Assembly: GCF_007827795.1 (NCBI RefSeq) | Contig: NZ_VITI01000020.1 | Span: forward strand, 19,786 to 83,785 | Origin: Azospirillum brasilense | Lineage (GTDB): Bacteria > Pseudomonadota > Alphaproteobacteria > Azospirillales > Azospirillaceae | Direction: 5' to 3' | DNA: 64,000 bases | Shown: one piece after another, positions 52,241 to 60,801 of the stretch | How the letters are laid out: every line of letters begins with the position of its first letter | Position numbering within the stretch: the stretch's first letter is position 1 | Notes under the pieces: generated by a model | Databases searched by the model: none | Told to the model about the DNA's origin: nothing | The model's input: the letters and a program-made list of their open reading frames with translations, nothing else | Program-made: the position numbers and the translations under genes

Positions 52241-55200
52241 GCCGCGATCGTGTCCCGCCCTTTGGTGAAGCGAGCCTGGGCGTCTATCATCATCCCGATC
52301 TCCGTGGGGGCGAGGGGCGGCCGGGCGGCGAAGTCGAAATCGAGGACGGAGCGGTGGAAGGCGTCGATGCCCATCCGCGCCGCCGTCTGGGCGCAGCGCG
52401 CCCGCAGCCTGCGGTCGGCGGCCTCGAACAGTTCGGGCATGCGGCGGACCGTGGTGTTGCCATCGCCGAACATGCGGAACTCCGAGACCGTTTCGGGCAG
52501 CATGTGGAAGCGGGCATCGCCGCCCAGAAGCTGGATCAAGAGGTCCCAGTCCTCCAGATACTCCAGCGTCTCGTCGAAGCGCGCCCCGGTGGCCGCGAGC
52601 GCCGCCGTGCGCACCGCGTAGGTGTTGATCGGTATGAAGTTGCCGCCGAGCAGAGCCGCCGCGGGCAGCGGGTGATAGGCGTCCTCCGCCGGCTGCCAGG
52701 GCACCCGCTTGTTGCCGACGGCGTAGACGACGTCCGCCCCGCCATGGACCATCGCTCCGGCCATTCGCTCGGCGGCGAGGGGATAGAGGATATCGTCGTC
52801 GTCGACGAGCATGACATAGTCGAAGCGGTCGGGGTGGGCCAGGGCGTGCTCGATCCCGACATTGGCCGGATAGCCGCGCCGCCGTCCAGGCTGGCTGGCC
52901 GCCAGGCACAACGTGCCGGGCGCCGCCTCGTCGCACCAAGCACGCACCCGCGCGGCCAGGGCCTCATCGCCGTGGACGACCACTGCGGGAGTCATCGGCA
53001 GGGGCTGCTCCGCGATCGAGCGCACCGTTTCCCGCAGCAGGTCCAGCCGCGTGCCCCGCGTGCGCACCACCGCCATGCCGCGCAGCGGCTCTCCGGCGAC
53101 CGCCCGGGGCTGGGCGGCGGGGGCAGGCTGGACGAGGCGGCGCAGGACATGCCGCTGGATGCGCCGGTGGGTTTCCATCTGGCGGACGTGGCGCGACAGC
53201 GATTGGGTGCCGCCGTGCCAGCGGTAGAAGTACAGCGGTTCCGGAACGATCAGGATCGGCTCGTCGAGCATGATCCGCAGGACGAACTCGAAGTCCTGGC
53301 AGCCGTCGAAGCGGGCGTCCAGCGGGCCGTGGTCGGCGAAGGCATCGCGCCGCACCGCCTTCAGATGGCCGGCGAGCATGCCCTGCTCCAGCATCCGCTG
53401 CGGCGGCGCGTCGTGCCGACGGAAGCGAATAACCCTCCCGTCCTCGGCGATGTCCACCATCGAGGAGGAGATGTAGCGGCATTTCGGGAAGCGCGCGGCG
53501 TAATGCCGCAGCACCTCCACCGCCTCGCGCCGGATCAGGTCGTCGCAGTCGAGGAACAGCACCCAGTCCAGGCGGCTGCGTCCGACGGCCAGATTCAACC
53601 CGGCGGAGATCGACCCCGCCTTGTCGGTCGGCACGATGGTCACGCGGTCGCGGATCGGCGGCGGCACCCGCTCCAGCAGGGCGGCATCGGTAATGTCCGG
53701 GTCGTCGTTGGCGATCACCCATTCAATGGCCACGCCCGGCGCGCGGGCCTCCGTGTGGGCAATCAACTCCGCCACCGAGCAGGCGCAATCCTCGAAGAAG
53801 CCGAGATGGCGGAAAAAGGGCGTGACGATGGAGAAACCCGCGTCAGGCCGCGTGGTCGGAGTCGCTGCGGCCGGAGCGGCGGCGGCGAAGCGCTGATGGA
53901 AACGGTCGAGCGGCCCGAAGCGCAGGTAAGGATCGGGGTTGGGGCAGAGGTCGTCCGGCATCTCGCCGAACAGATCGAGGATGCGCCGCGTCCCCTCTTC
54001 GTAGCGGGCGTCCGGCCCCGCGCGGTCCGCGGCGACGGGCGGCATCCAGAAGCGCTCTCCGGCCTCCAGCCCGCGGTTGCCGTACCACCCGGAATTCAGC
54101 CAGCCGTGGATCTCCGCTTCGAACGCCTCGCCGCCCATGAAGGCGACCGGAACAGCGGCTGGGGCGGCGGTTGGAACCGGCGCCGGCGGGGCCGCCGGTT
54201 CCGCGACGATGCCGTTCTGATCCGGAACGGCGGTCTCCCCGACCGCCGTCGCAGGCGCGCCGAACTTGCTGCGCAGCAGGACGGACAGCTCATGGTACCG
54301 GCGGTCGTAGATCAGCCCGGCGACATAGCTCAGGCGCAGGCGCAGACCCGCATGCGCCCAGCCGAGCGCACGGTCGGCCGCGGTCAGCCCGAGAAAGGCC
54401 CCTTTCAGCAAGGCCCGGCGCACGAGCCATTTCGGCGTCCCCAGCATCGCCTGGAAACGGGCGGCTTCCAGCTCGGCCCCCAGGGCGTCGCGTTGCCGAA
54501 CCATTTCGACGGCCTGCCGCTCCAGAGCGCCGTCCAGCTCCGCGATCCGGCGTTCCCGGTCGTGAAGGGTCGTCCGGAGTTCCTCGGCCCGCGCCACCTC
54601 GGCGGCGAAAGAGGCGTTCAACTCCTCGGTCCAGGCCTTCTGGGCGGCCAACGACGTGCTCAACTCCTCGCTCCAGATCTTCTGGGCGGCCAACGAGTCA
54701 GTCAGCGCCCCGATACGGTCCTGCAGTTCTCCGGCCCACGCCTTCCCCTCGGCGACTGCCTGTTCGAGGGCGGCGGCGTGCACCTTCTCCCAATGCAGGG
54801 CGGCCAGCCCTTCGCCGCGCTCCCGCCGGGCGCGCAGCCCGCGCCGCAGCACCGCGCCGGGGGAATCGCCCATGGCCGGGTCCGGGGGGTTCCCGTCGTC
54901 GAAGCGCTCCCAGAAGGCCCGCTCGCCCCAGGGATCGTAGGGCACCAGCCGCTCCGTCCGGATGTCGGGGACCGCCACCCGCTGGCCGTCCGGCGCGAGA
55001 AGGGAGGCCATGCGCGAGAAGCTGCTGTTGGCGATGCCCAGATGCCCGGCGCGGCGCAGAATCTCGAAGTCGATCAGGTGGGCCGGCAGATCCGCATCGC
55101 CGGTGGAAGCCTCGGCGGCGGAAACATCGGCGGCGGTCAGCGGCTCGAACTCGGCGAAGGCCGGCAGGACGCCCGCCGGCTCGTCGGTGGCCACGAAGAC

Positions 55201-56160
55201 GACGGGCTCGGGCGATCCGGCCCCGGCCAGGGCGGCCAGCCGTTCGCGAAGCCACGCCACGTACCAGCCCTCGGGGATCGGTCGGTACCAGCCCAGACCC
55301 TCCCGATGCAGCCGCACATAGTCGCCGCGGCGGACATGGACGGCCAGCAGCGGGCGCCGCCCGCCCTCCGTCACGCGGTCGGTCCAGCGGTCCAGCGGGG
55401 AGGACAGATCCGCCCGCAGCCGGAACAGACGGCGCAGGAAGGCGCGGTGCTGCCGCCAGCTTTCCGGAACCTCCTGGAAATAGCCCCAGAAATCGACGCC
55501 GGCGGGCGGCGCGTCGAGCGCCCACAGGATGCGGTCGTCTCCGTCGAAGTCGTAGAAGCGGATTTCCGGAAGGGCGTTGGGGTCGGGCCGGTCGTCGGAC
55601 AGCCCGAACAGCGCCTCCCCGTCCCAGGCGGGCACCTGGATGGGCGCCCCGGCGCGCAGGCCGTAGAGGCGCAGGAAGGCGTACTGGAACATCTGGTTGG
55701 CGAAGCGCCCGTTGCTGCCGAGCGAGGTCATCGCGACGCGGGCGCCCTCATCCGCCCCGGCATCAGCCGGGTCAGGAAGGATGGCGGAGCGCACGAACAG
55801 GCGCCCGGGTCCGGCCCCGCGCAGCGGGACGAAGCCCCGGTCGAACAGGAACGGCGCCAGAGGCGGCCCCGTCTCCCCCTCCGCCGCCGGGAGCAGGGCG
55901 ATCACATCAAGCGGCTCCAGGCCGCCCGCAGCGCCGAGCCTGAATAAGACCTCCGTGCCGCCGGCCATCAGGGCGTTGGCGTCCGCGGCGCGCAACCGGT
56001 CCGCCCATTCCTCCGAAGCCCCGTCAAGCCGCAGCGGGTCCTGTCCGGGGTGAGCAACAGCCTCCGCGCCTTCGCGGAAACCGGCTTCGGGTAGATCGGC
56101 CAGGGCCAAGCCACGAACGGGGATTCCGCTCCGGATTGCGCGGCCGATGATGTCAAGCAT
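52237..56160 (-). CDS. Giant protein: GT11-type fucosyltransferase, coiled coil, and two GT2 domains
   Basis: 1307 residues. An N-terminal ~140 residues of unknown function; then a GT11-like domain (about 141-430) with GRFANQMFQYAFLRLYGLRA and the GDP-fucose motif HVRRGDY (about 275-281), plus LGIANSSFSRMASLLAP; a coiled coil (about 470-590, repeated SLAAQKIWSEELSTSL-type units); a WYG-containing stretch (HGWLNSGWYGNRGL); a GT2 domain from about 770 (FSIVTPFFRHLGFF, LFLDCDDL); and a second GT2 from about 1050 (VMLVDDDDILYPLA, EYLEDWDLLIQLL). It could add three sugars including L-fucose from the gmd/fcl pathway. GT11 enzymes are usually alpha-1,2-fucosyltransferases; the linkage here is inference. 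First gene of the minus-strand run down to wzt. Confidence 0.87.
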   Translation of the reverse strand: MLDIIGRAIRSGIPVRGLALADLPEAGFREGAEAVAHPGQDPLRLDGASEEWADRLRAADANALMAGGTEVLFRLGAAGGLEPLDVIALLPAAEGETGPPLAPFLFDRGFVPLRGAGPGRLFVRSAILPDPADAGADEGARVAMTSLGSNGRFANQMFQYAFLRLYGLRAGAPIQVPAWDGEALFGLSDDRPDPNALPEIRFYDFDGDDRILWALDAPPAGVDFWGYFQEVPESWRQHRAFLRRLFRLRADLSSPLDRWTDRVTEGGRRPLLAVHVRRGDYVRLHREGLGWYRPIPEGWYVAWLRERLAALAGAGSPEPVVFVATDEPAGVLPAFAEFEPLTAADVSAAEASTGDADLPAHLIDFEILRRAGHLGIANSSFSRMASLLAPDGQRVAVPDIRTERLVPYDPWGERAFWERFDDGNPPDPAMGDSPGAVLRRGLRARRERGEGLAALHWEKVHAAALEQAVAEGKAWAGELQDRIGALTDSLAAQKIWSEELSTSLAAQKAWTEELNASFAAEVARAEELRTTLHDRERRIAELDGALERQAVEMVRQRDALGAELEAARFQAMLGTPKWLVRRALLKGAFLGLTAADRALGWAHAGLRLRLSYVAGLIYDRRYHELSVLLRSKFGAPATAVGETAVPDQNGIVAEPAAPPAPVPTAAPAAVPVAFMGGEAFEAEIHGWLNSGWYGNRGLEAGERFWMPPVAADRAGPDARYEEGTRRILDLFGEMPDDLCPNPDPYLRFGPLDRFHQRFAAAAPAAATPTTRPDAGFSIVTPFFRHLGFFEDCACSVAELIAHTEARAPGVAIEWVIANDDPDITDAALLERVPPPIRDRVTIVPTDKAGSISAGLNLAVGRSRLDWVLFLDCDDLIRREAVEVLRHYAARFPKCRYISSSMVDIAEDGRVIRFRRHDAPPQRMLEQGMLAGHLKAVRRDAFADHGPLDARFDGCQDFEFVLRIMLDEPILIVPEPLYFYRWHGGTQSLSRHVRQMETHRRIQRHVLRRLVQPAPAAQPRAVAGEPLRGMAVVRTRGTRLDLLRETVRSIAEQPLPMTPAVVVHGDEALAARVRAWCDEAAPGTLCLAASQPGRRRGYPANVGIEHALAHPDRFDYVMLVDDDDILYPLAAERMAGAMVHGGADVVYAVGNKRVPWQPAEDAYHPLPAAALLGGNFIPINTYAVRTAALAATGARFDETLEYLEDWDLLIQLLGGDARFHMLPETVSEFRMFGDGNTTVRRMPELFEAADRRLRARCAQTAARMGIDAFHRSVLDFDFAARPPLAPTEIGMMIDAQARFTKGRDTIAA

Positions 56161-56344
56161 AAAAGAAAACTCCGAAAACCGGACGCACGGCGAACGGCGA
56201 ACGGCGGCGGATAGTAACGGCGGCCAGACACGGACGCAAGCCGCGCCCCGACCAACCGGCGGGCTGGGACCGAGGGGCTGACGAGGCGGGATTTGTCTGA
56301 TGGGGCACCACGGTTTCCCCCGAATCCCGGTGCCGCAGCCGCCG

Positions 56345-56369
56345 AAGACGCCTTTGAAGGCGTCTTTTT
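56345..56369 (+). terminator. Intrinsic terminator upstream of the galE promoter
   Basis: AAGACGCC (56345-56352) pairs with GGCGTCTT (56359-56366) around TTTGAA, followed by TTT. It points along the plus strand, though no plus-strand gene precedes it here. It would stop antisense or stray read-through just before the promoter at 56377, or end a small unannotated RNA. Confidence 0.55.
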
Positions 56370-56376
56370 GGTCAGG

Positions 56377-56404
56377 TTGACAGGGCTTCGGGATTTCCTG
56401 TAGC
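56377..56404 (+). promoter_or_regulatory. Promoter candidate for the galE operon
   Basis: A perfect -35 TTGACA (56377-56382), 16 bases, then TGTAGC (56399-56404), 80 bases before the galE ATG. The -10 matches at three of six. It follows directly after a terminator-like hairpin, a usual arrangement for an insulated promoter. Confidence 0.45.
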
Positions 56405-56483
56405 CACGGCCCATGGCCCGGTGCGCTGCCGCCCTTGCGGCGGCCTGTGACATCCGGGAGCAGGGCGAAAGGAAGCGCGCAGC

Positions 56484-57530
56484 ATGACGGATCAAACGGC
56501 GGCCTCTCCCCGTGTCCTGGTGACCGGGGGGGCGGGGTACATCGGCAGCCATGTCCTTCACGCCTTGACCGACGCCGGCATTCCCGCGGTGACGATTGAC
56601 AATCTGTCGACCGGCCGGCGCGAAGCCATCCCCGCCGCCGTGCCCCTGGTCGAGGGGGATATGGGGTCGGCGGAACTGCTGGACTGGGTGATGCGCGACC
56701 ACCGGGTGGACGCGGTGATGCATTTCGCCGGCTCCATCGTCGTCCCGGAATCGGTCGTGAAGCCGCTCGACTACTACCGGAACAACACCGCCAACAGCCT
56801 GACGCTGCTCGGCGCCTGCCTGCGGGCGGGGATCGACAAGGTGGTCTTCTCCTCCACCGCCGCGGTCTACGGTGCGCCGGAAAGCGTGCCTATCCGCGAG
56901 GACGCGCCGACCGTCCCGATCAACCCCTACGGCGCCTCCAAGCTGATGACGGAGCAGATGCTGCGCGACGCCGGAGCGGCACATGGGCTGCGCAGCGTCA
57001 TCCTGCGCTACTTCAACGTCGCCGGAGCCGATCCAGCGGGCCGCACCGGACAGGCGACGCCGGTCGCGACCCACCTCATCAAGGTGGCCTGCCAGGCGCT
57101 GCTCGGCCGCCGGCCACCGCTGGCGATCTTCGGCACCGACTACGACACGCCGGACGGCACCTGCATCCGCGACTACATCCATGTCAGCGATCTCGCTGAC
57201 GCGCATGTGCTGGCGCTGCTCCATCTGCGGCGCGGCGGCGAGAGCCTGCTGCTGAACTGCGGCTACGGGCGCGGCGCCTCCGTCCGCGAGGTGGTGCGCA
57301 CGCTGGAAGAGGTCAGCGGCGAGCAAGTGCCCGCCACCTTCGCCGATCGCCGGCCCGGAGATCCGCCCCAGCTCGTCGCCGGGGCCGACCGCATCCGGGA
57401 GCAGCTCGGCTGGGTGCCGAAGCACGACCGGCTGGACGGGATCGTGCGCAGCGCGCTGTCCTGGGAACGCTCGCTGGAGCAGTCCGTGGGGCAGGCCGGG
57501 GCACTGGGAGGGTCCGCCTCCCGGTCATGA
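56484..57530 (+). CDS. galE: UDP-glucose 4-epimerase
   Basis: 348 residues. Interconverts UDP-glucose and UDP-galactose. NAD site VTGGAGYIGSHVLHAL (13-28), VVFSSTAAVYG with the catalytic Ser/Thr (123-125), INPYGASKLMTEQML with Tyr149 and Lys153, and RYFNVAGADPAGRTGQ. TPDGTCIRDYIHVSDLADAH is strongly diagnostic for GalE. The C-terminal tail beyond about 330 is a short Gly/Ser-rich extension. Its stop overlaps the next gene's ATG (ATGA at 57527-57530). First gene of a plus-strand operon of glycan genes. Confidence 0.95.
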   Translation: MTDQTAASPRVLVTGGAGYIGSHVLHALTDAGIPAVTIDNLSTGRREAIPAAVPLVEGDMGSAELLDWVMRDHRVDAVMHFAGSIVVPESVVKPLDYYRNNTANSLTLLGACLRAGIDKVVFSSTAAVYGAPESVPIREDAPTVPINPYGASKLMTEQMLRDAGAAHGLRSVILRYFNVAGADPAGRTGQATPVATHLIKVACQALLGRRPPLAIFGTDYDTPDGTCIRDYIHVSDLADAHVLALLHLRRGGESLLLNCGYGRGASVREVVRTLEEVSGEQVPATFADRRPGDPPQLVAGADRIREQLGWVPKHDRLDGIVRSALSWERSLEQSVGQAGALGGSASRS

Positions 57531-59200
57531 AGATCGCCGTTCTCAGCAAGGACCCCGCCCGCGGGGGCGCGCCGCGCGCCATGCGCCGCCTGATCCGCGG
57601 GCTGCGCGCGCGCGGCCACCGGGTCGATCTGTTCTGCCTGGACCACGACGCCGACCCGTCGGGCAGCGTGGGCATCCGCCCGCTGGCAGACCCGGACAGC
57701 GAGGCCGCGGCCTGGTTCTTCGGCGACCATTACATCGCTCCGCGCCGGACGGCCCTGTCCAACACCGTCTTCACGGCCCAGACGGTCGGCTGCGCGCTCG
57801 CCGACCTTCCGGTCCTGAGCCGCTATGACGTCCTGAACGTCCATTGGGTCGCCGAGTTCCTGTCGGCGGACGGATTGGGGGCTTTGGCCCGTTTGGGACC
57901 GCCCGTCGTCCTCACCCTGCACGACATGGCCCATTTCACCGGCGGCTGCCATTACGCCGCCGGCTGCACGGGCTACACGGATGGCTGCACGCCCTGCGCT
58001 CAGCTTTCGGACGATCCGCTGGGGGTCACCGGACGGGTGCTCGCGGCCAAGCGCGCCGCCCTGGCGCGGCCAAACGTCGCCGCCGTGTCGCCGTCGGTCT
58101 GGCTGGCCGGGGAAGCCCGGCGCAGCCGCGTCTTCGCCGATGGCCGGGTGCACACCATCGCCAACGCCCTGGAAACCGACGTCTTCACCCCCGCCGACAA
58201 GGCCGCGGCCAAGCAGGCGTTCGGGATCGATCCGTCCGACCGGGCGCTGCTGTTCGGCGCCTACCACGCGGGCGAGCGGCGCAAGGGGTTCGAGCATCTG
58301 ACCGCGATGCTGAGCCACCTGCGCGGCGACCCGCGGGGCCGGGCGCTGCTGGAGGCCGGGCGGCTGAGCGTGATGACCTTCGGCCATGCCGCAACGGAGC
58401 TGGCGGAGCAGGGGGTGCGACTGCACGACCTCGGTTACATCGGCGACGACCGGCGGCTGGCGGCGGCCTACGCCGCGGCGGACGCCGTCGTCCTGCCGTC
58501 GTTGGAGGACAACCAGCCGAACATCATGCTGGAGGCGATGGCCTGCGGCACGCCGGTGGTCGCCTTCGCCGTCGGCGGCATGCCCGATCTGATGGAGGAC
58601 GGAGTGAACGGCCGGCTCACCACCCCCTTCGACGCCGCCGCCCTGGCGCGGGCCGTCCTGGACACGGTGGCGGACCCGGCGACCGCAGCCGCCTGGGGGC
58701 GGGAGTCCCGCCGCCGAATCGAGGAAGGCTTCACGCTCGACCATCAGGCCGGACGCTACGAGGCGCTGTTCCGCGCCATGCTGGAAGAGAGCGGCTGGCG
58801 CCCCGCCGACGGGCCACTTCTGTCGGCGGGGGACCGCGTTCCGGCGCCGCTGCGGGTTGATGACAACTTCGCCAGCGGGCTCTACCGGCTCCATCGCGAC
58901 CTGCACCACGAGACGGAGGCGCTGCGGAGCGAGCTGGACAGGTCCCGCGCGGAGCTGGTCGACGCCGGCCGGCGGGTCGACGCGGCGCTCGACGGCCTGC
59001 GCGGCTCGGCGGTCCGGCGGCTGCTAGGCCGTCCCCGGACCGCGGCGCTGCCGCCGGCCGGCGCCCCGCTTCCGGAAAAGCTGCATGGGGCGCTCTCCGC
59101 CCTGACCTCCGGCTGGTGGGACCTGGGCGCCCCGCTGCGCTTGCTGGTCCGGGTGGTCGGACGGCTGGGGGCCCGGCGGGGACCTGCGCTGCATCCGTAA
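57527..59200 (+). CDS. GT4-family glycosyltransferase (WcaL-like) with C-terminal coiled coil
   Basis: 557 residues, ATG overlapping the galE stop. N-terminal MKIAVLSKDPARGGAPRAMR and the cysteine-bearing LHDMAHFTGGCHYAAGC with GYTDGCTPCAQL, a feature of a GT4 subgroup found in exopolysaccharide loci; the cysteines may bind metal or form a structural pair. C-terminal half: FGAYHAGERRKGFEHL, VLPSLEDNQPNIMLEAM and ACGTPVVAFAVGGMPDLM, the GT4 donor site. The last ~110 residues are predicted helical (RLHRDLHHETEALRSELDRS). Sugar unknown; UDP-galactose is possible given galE but unproven. Confidence 0.9.
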   Translation: MKIAVLSKDPARGGAPRAMRRLIRGLRARGHRVDLFCLDHDADPSGSVGIRPLADPDSEAAAWFFGDHYIAPRRTALSNTVFTAQTVGCALADLPVLSRYDVLNVHWVAEFLSADGLGALARLGPPVVLTLHDMAHFTGGCHYAAGCTGYTDGCTPCAQLSDDPLGVTGRVLAAKRAALARPNVAAVSPSVWLAGEARRSRVFADGRVHTIANALETDVFTPADKAAAKQAFGIDPSDRALLFGAYHAGERRKGFEHLTAMLSHLRGDPRGRALLEAGRLSVMTFGHAATELAEQGVRLHDLGYIGDDRRLAAAYAAADAVVLPSLEDNQPNIMLEAMACGTPVVAFAVGGMPDLMEDGVNGRLTTPFDAAALARAVLDTVADPATAAAWGRESRRRIEEGFTLDHQAGRYEALFRAMLEESGWRPADGPLLSAGDRVPAPLRVDDNFASGLYRLHRDLHHETEALRSELDRSRAELVDAGRRVDAALDGLRGSAVRRLLGRPRTAALPPAGAPLPEKLHGALSALTSGWWDLGAPLRLLVRVVGRLGARRGPALHP

Positions 59201-59273
59201 GCCCGCCGCTTGAGCCCGCTCGCCCGATGGGTTACACGGCGGCGGGACGGGCAAACACGCGAGGCTTCGAAGG

Positions 59274-60761
59274 ATGGAACTGGACGCCACGCGGGTTTCC
59301 GTGGTCATTCCACTCTACAACCATGAGCGCTTCATCGCGCAGACGCTGGACAGCGTGTTCCGGCAGACCCTGCCCGCGCACGAGATCATCGTCGTCGACG
59401 ACGGCTCACGCGACGGGTCGGCGCGCATGGTGGAGGCGCTGTTCCAGGGCGCCAGCCAGACGGGGCCGCGGCTGGTCTTCTGGTCGCAACCCAACCGCGG
59501 GGCGCACGCCACGATCAACGCCGGCATCCACCGGGCGACCGGTGATCTTGTCGCCATCCTGAACTCCGACGACCTCTATCACCCCGACCGCCTCGCCGCG
59601 ATGGCCGCGGCCTTCCGGGAACGGCCGGAAACAGACGCCCTGGCGACCGGCCTGGATTTCATCGACGGGGACGGGCGCCCCATGGCCAACCCGTGGCACG
59701 ACGAGGCGATGGCATTCCACCGCCGCAACGGCGACCTCGCTTTGTCGCTGATCAACGCCAACCTCGTCATGACGACGTCGAACCTAATGGTCCGCCGCCG
59801 CCTGTTCGACCGGGTGGGCCATTTCAGCCCGCTGCGCTACGCCCACGACTTGGACTTCTTCCTGCGTCTGCTGGCCGAGGGGGCGGATTTCCACATCCTG
59901 GACCGGCCCCTGCTGAGCTACCGGCTGCACACCACCAACACGATCAGCGAGGGGCCGCAGAGGGTCAAGCCGGAGCATGCGGCTGCGGTGGCCTTTTTCC
60001 TGCACCGGCTGTGGGACCGGCCCGTCCGGGGAGGAGCGGCGGAGCGCGGGCCGGTGGATTGGGAGCGGGCAGCCCGCCTGCTCGACGTGCTCGACCGGCA
60101 CGCCCTGACCGGCCCGGTCCAGCTCTGCCTGACCTATTTCCGCAACCACCCAACCGACACGCTGGAGCGGAGCCCGTTCCACGGCGACGCCGCCTTCCGG
60201 AGCGTCCTGGCCGACGCGGTGGCGCGGGCCGAGGCGCAGGCCCAAAGCCACGAACGGGATTGCGCGGAGGCCGCAAGGCTGCGGGCCGAGGCGGCGGACC
60301 TCGCCGGGCGGCTCGACGGCGTGCTTGCCTCCACCTCCTGGCGGATGACAGCCCCGCTGCGCCGCGCCCGTGGCGCCGTTCGTAGGACCGTCCGGCGGTT
60401 CGCCCCCCATCGGGCACTGCGGCAGGCCGCCAAGCTCGCTTTTTGGACCCTGACGCTCCAGCTTCCCGCGCGACTGCGGGAGCACCGGCAGGTCCGCGCT
60501 CTCTATGCCAGCGGCCTGTTCGATCCGGCCTTCTACCGGCGGCACAATCCGGAGGCGGCAGCGGGCGGACTCGACCCCGCCCTGCACTATCTCCGGCACG
60601 GCGCCGCCGCGGGCCGCGATCCCGGCCCGGATTTCAGCACCGCCGCCTATCTGGCCCGGCATCCCGAAGCCGCCGGCAGCGGCGTCAATCCGCTGCTTCA
60701 CGCGATCGCCGCAGGATGGCCGCCCCACGGAATGACTGAAGAACGGCCAAGGCAAAGGTGA
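59274..60761 (+). CDS. GT2-family glycosyltransferase with C-terminal repeat region
   Basis: 495 residues from ATG 59274. GT2 core: VSVVIPLYNHERFIAQTLDS, EIIVVDDGSRDGSARM, RGAHATINAGIHRATGDLVA and ILNSDDLYHPDRLAAM with the SDD metal site. After about residue 340 there is a linker, then two copies of a ~45-residue motif: FDPAFYRRHNPEAAAGG with DPALHYLRHGAAAGRDPGP, and FSTAAYLARHPEAAGSG with VNPLLHAIAAG. This FdxxxYL...pda...g.nPl.Hyl..G motif recurs at the ends of many bacterial glycosyltransferases and sulfotransferase-like proteins; its role is unknown. 73 bases after the GT4 gene. Confidence 0.88.
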   Translation: MELDATRVSVVIPLYNHERFIAQTLDSVFRQTLPAHEIIVVDDGSRDGSARMVEALFQGASQTGPRLVFWSQPNRGAHATINAGIHRATGDLVAILNSDDLYHPDRLAAMAAAFRERPETDALATGLDFIDGDGRPMANPWHDEAMAFHRRNGDLALSLINANLVMTTSNLMVRRRLFDRVGHFSPLRYAHDLDFFLRLLAEGADFHILDRPLLSYRLHTTNTISEGPQRVKPEHAAAVAFFLHRLWDRPVRGGAAERGPVDWERAARLLDVLDRHALTGPVQLCLTYFRNHPTDTLERSPFHGDAAFRSVLADAVARAEAQAQSHERDCAEAARLRAEAADLAGRLDGVLASTSWRMTAPLRRARGAVRRTVRRFAPHRALRQAAKLAFWTLTLQLPARLREHRQVRALYASGLFDPAFYRRHNPEAAAGGLDPALHYLRHGAAAGRDPGPDFSTAAYLARHPEAAGSGVNPLLHAIAAGWPPHGMTEERPRQR

Positions 60762-60801
60762 AGAACAGAAGGCGTGGTAATCTTCCTGGTAGAACGTTAC
60801 A

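Larger units (their letters stand above)
56161..56483. other. Divergent spacer between the giant GT11/GT2 gene and galE
   Basis: 323 bases with no gene. The right half holds a terminator-like hairpin and, just beyond it, a good promoter for galE (both listed separately). The left half is GC-rich and shows no recognisable promoter for the minus-strand gene. Confidence 0.55.

Noticed and set aside
52354..55947. 1197-codon plus-strand frame opposite the giant GT11/GT2 gene
   Set aside because: Antisense shadow; the minus strand has the coherent domain series.
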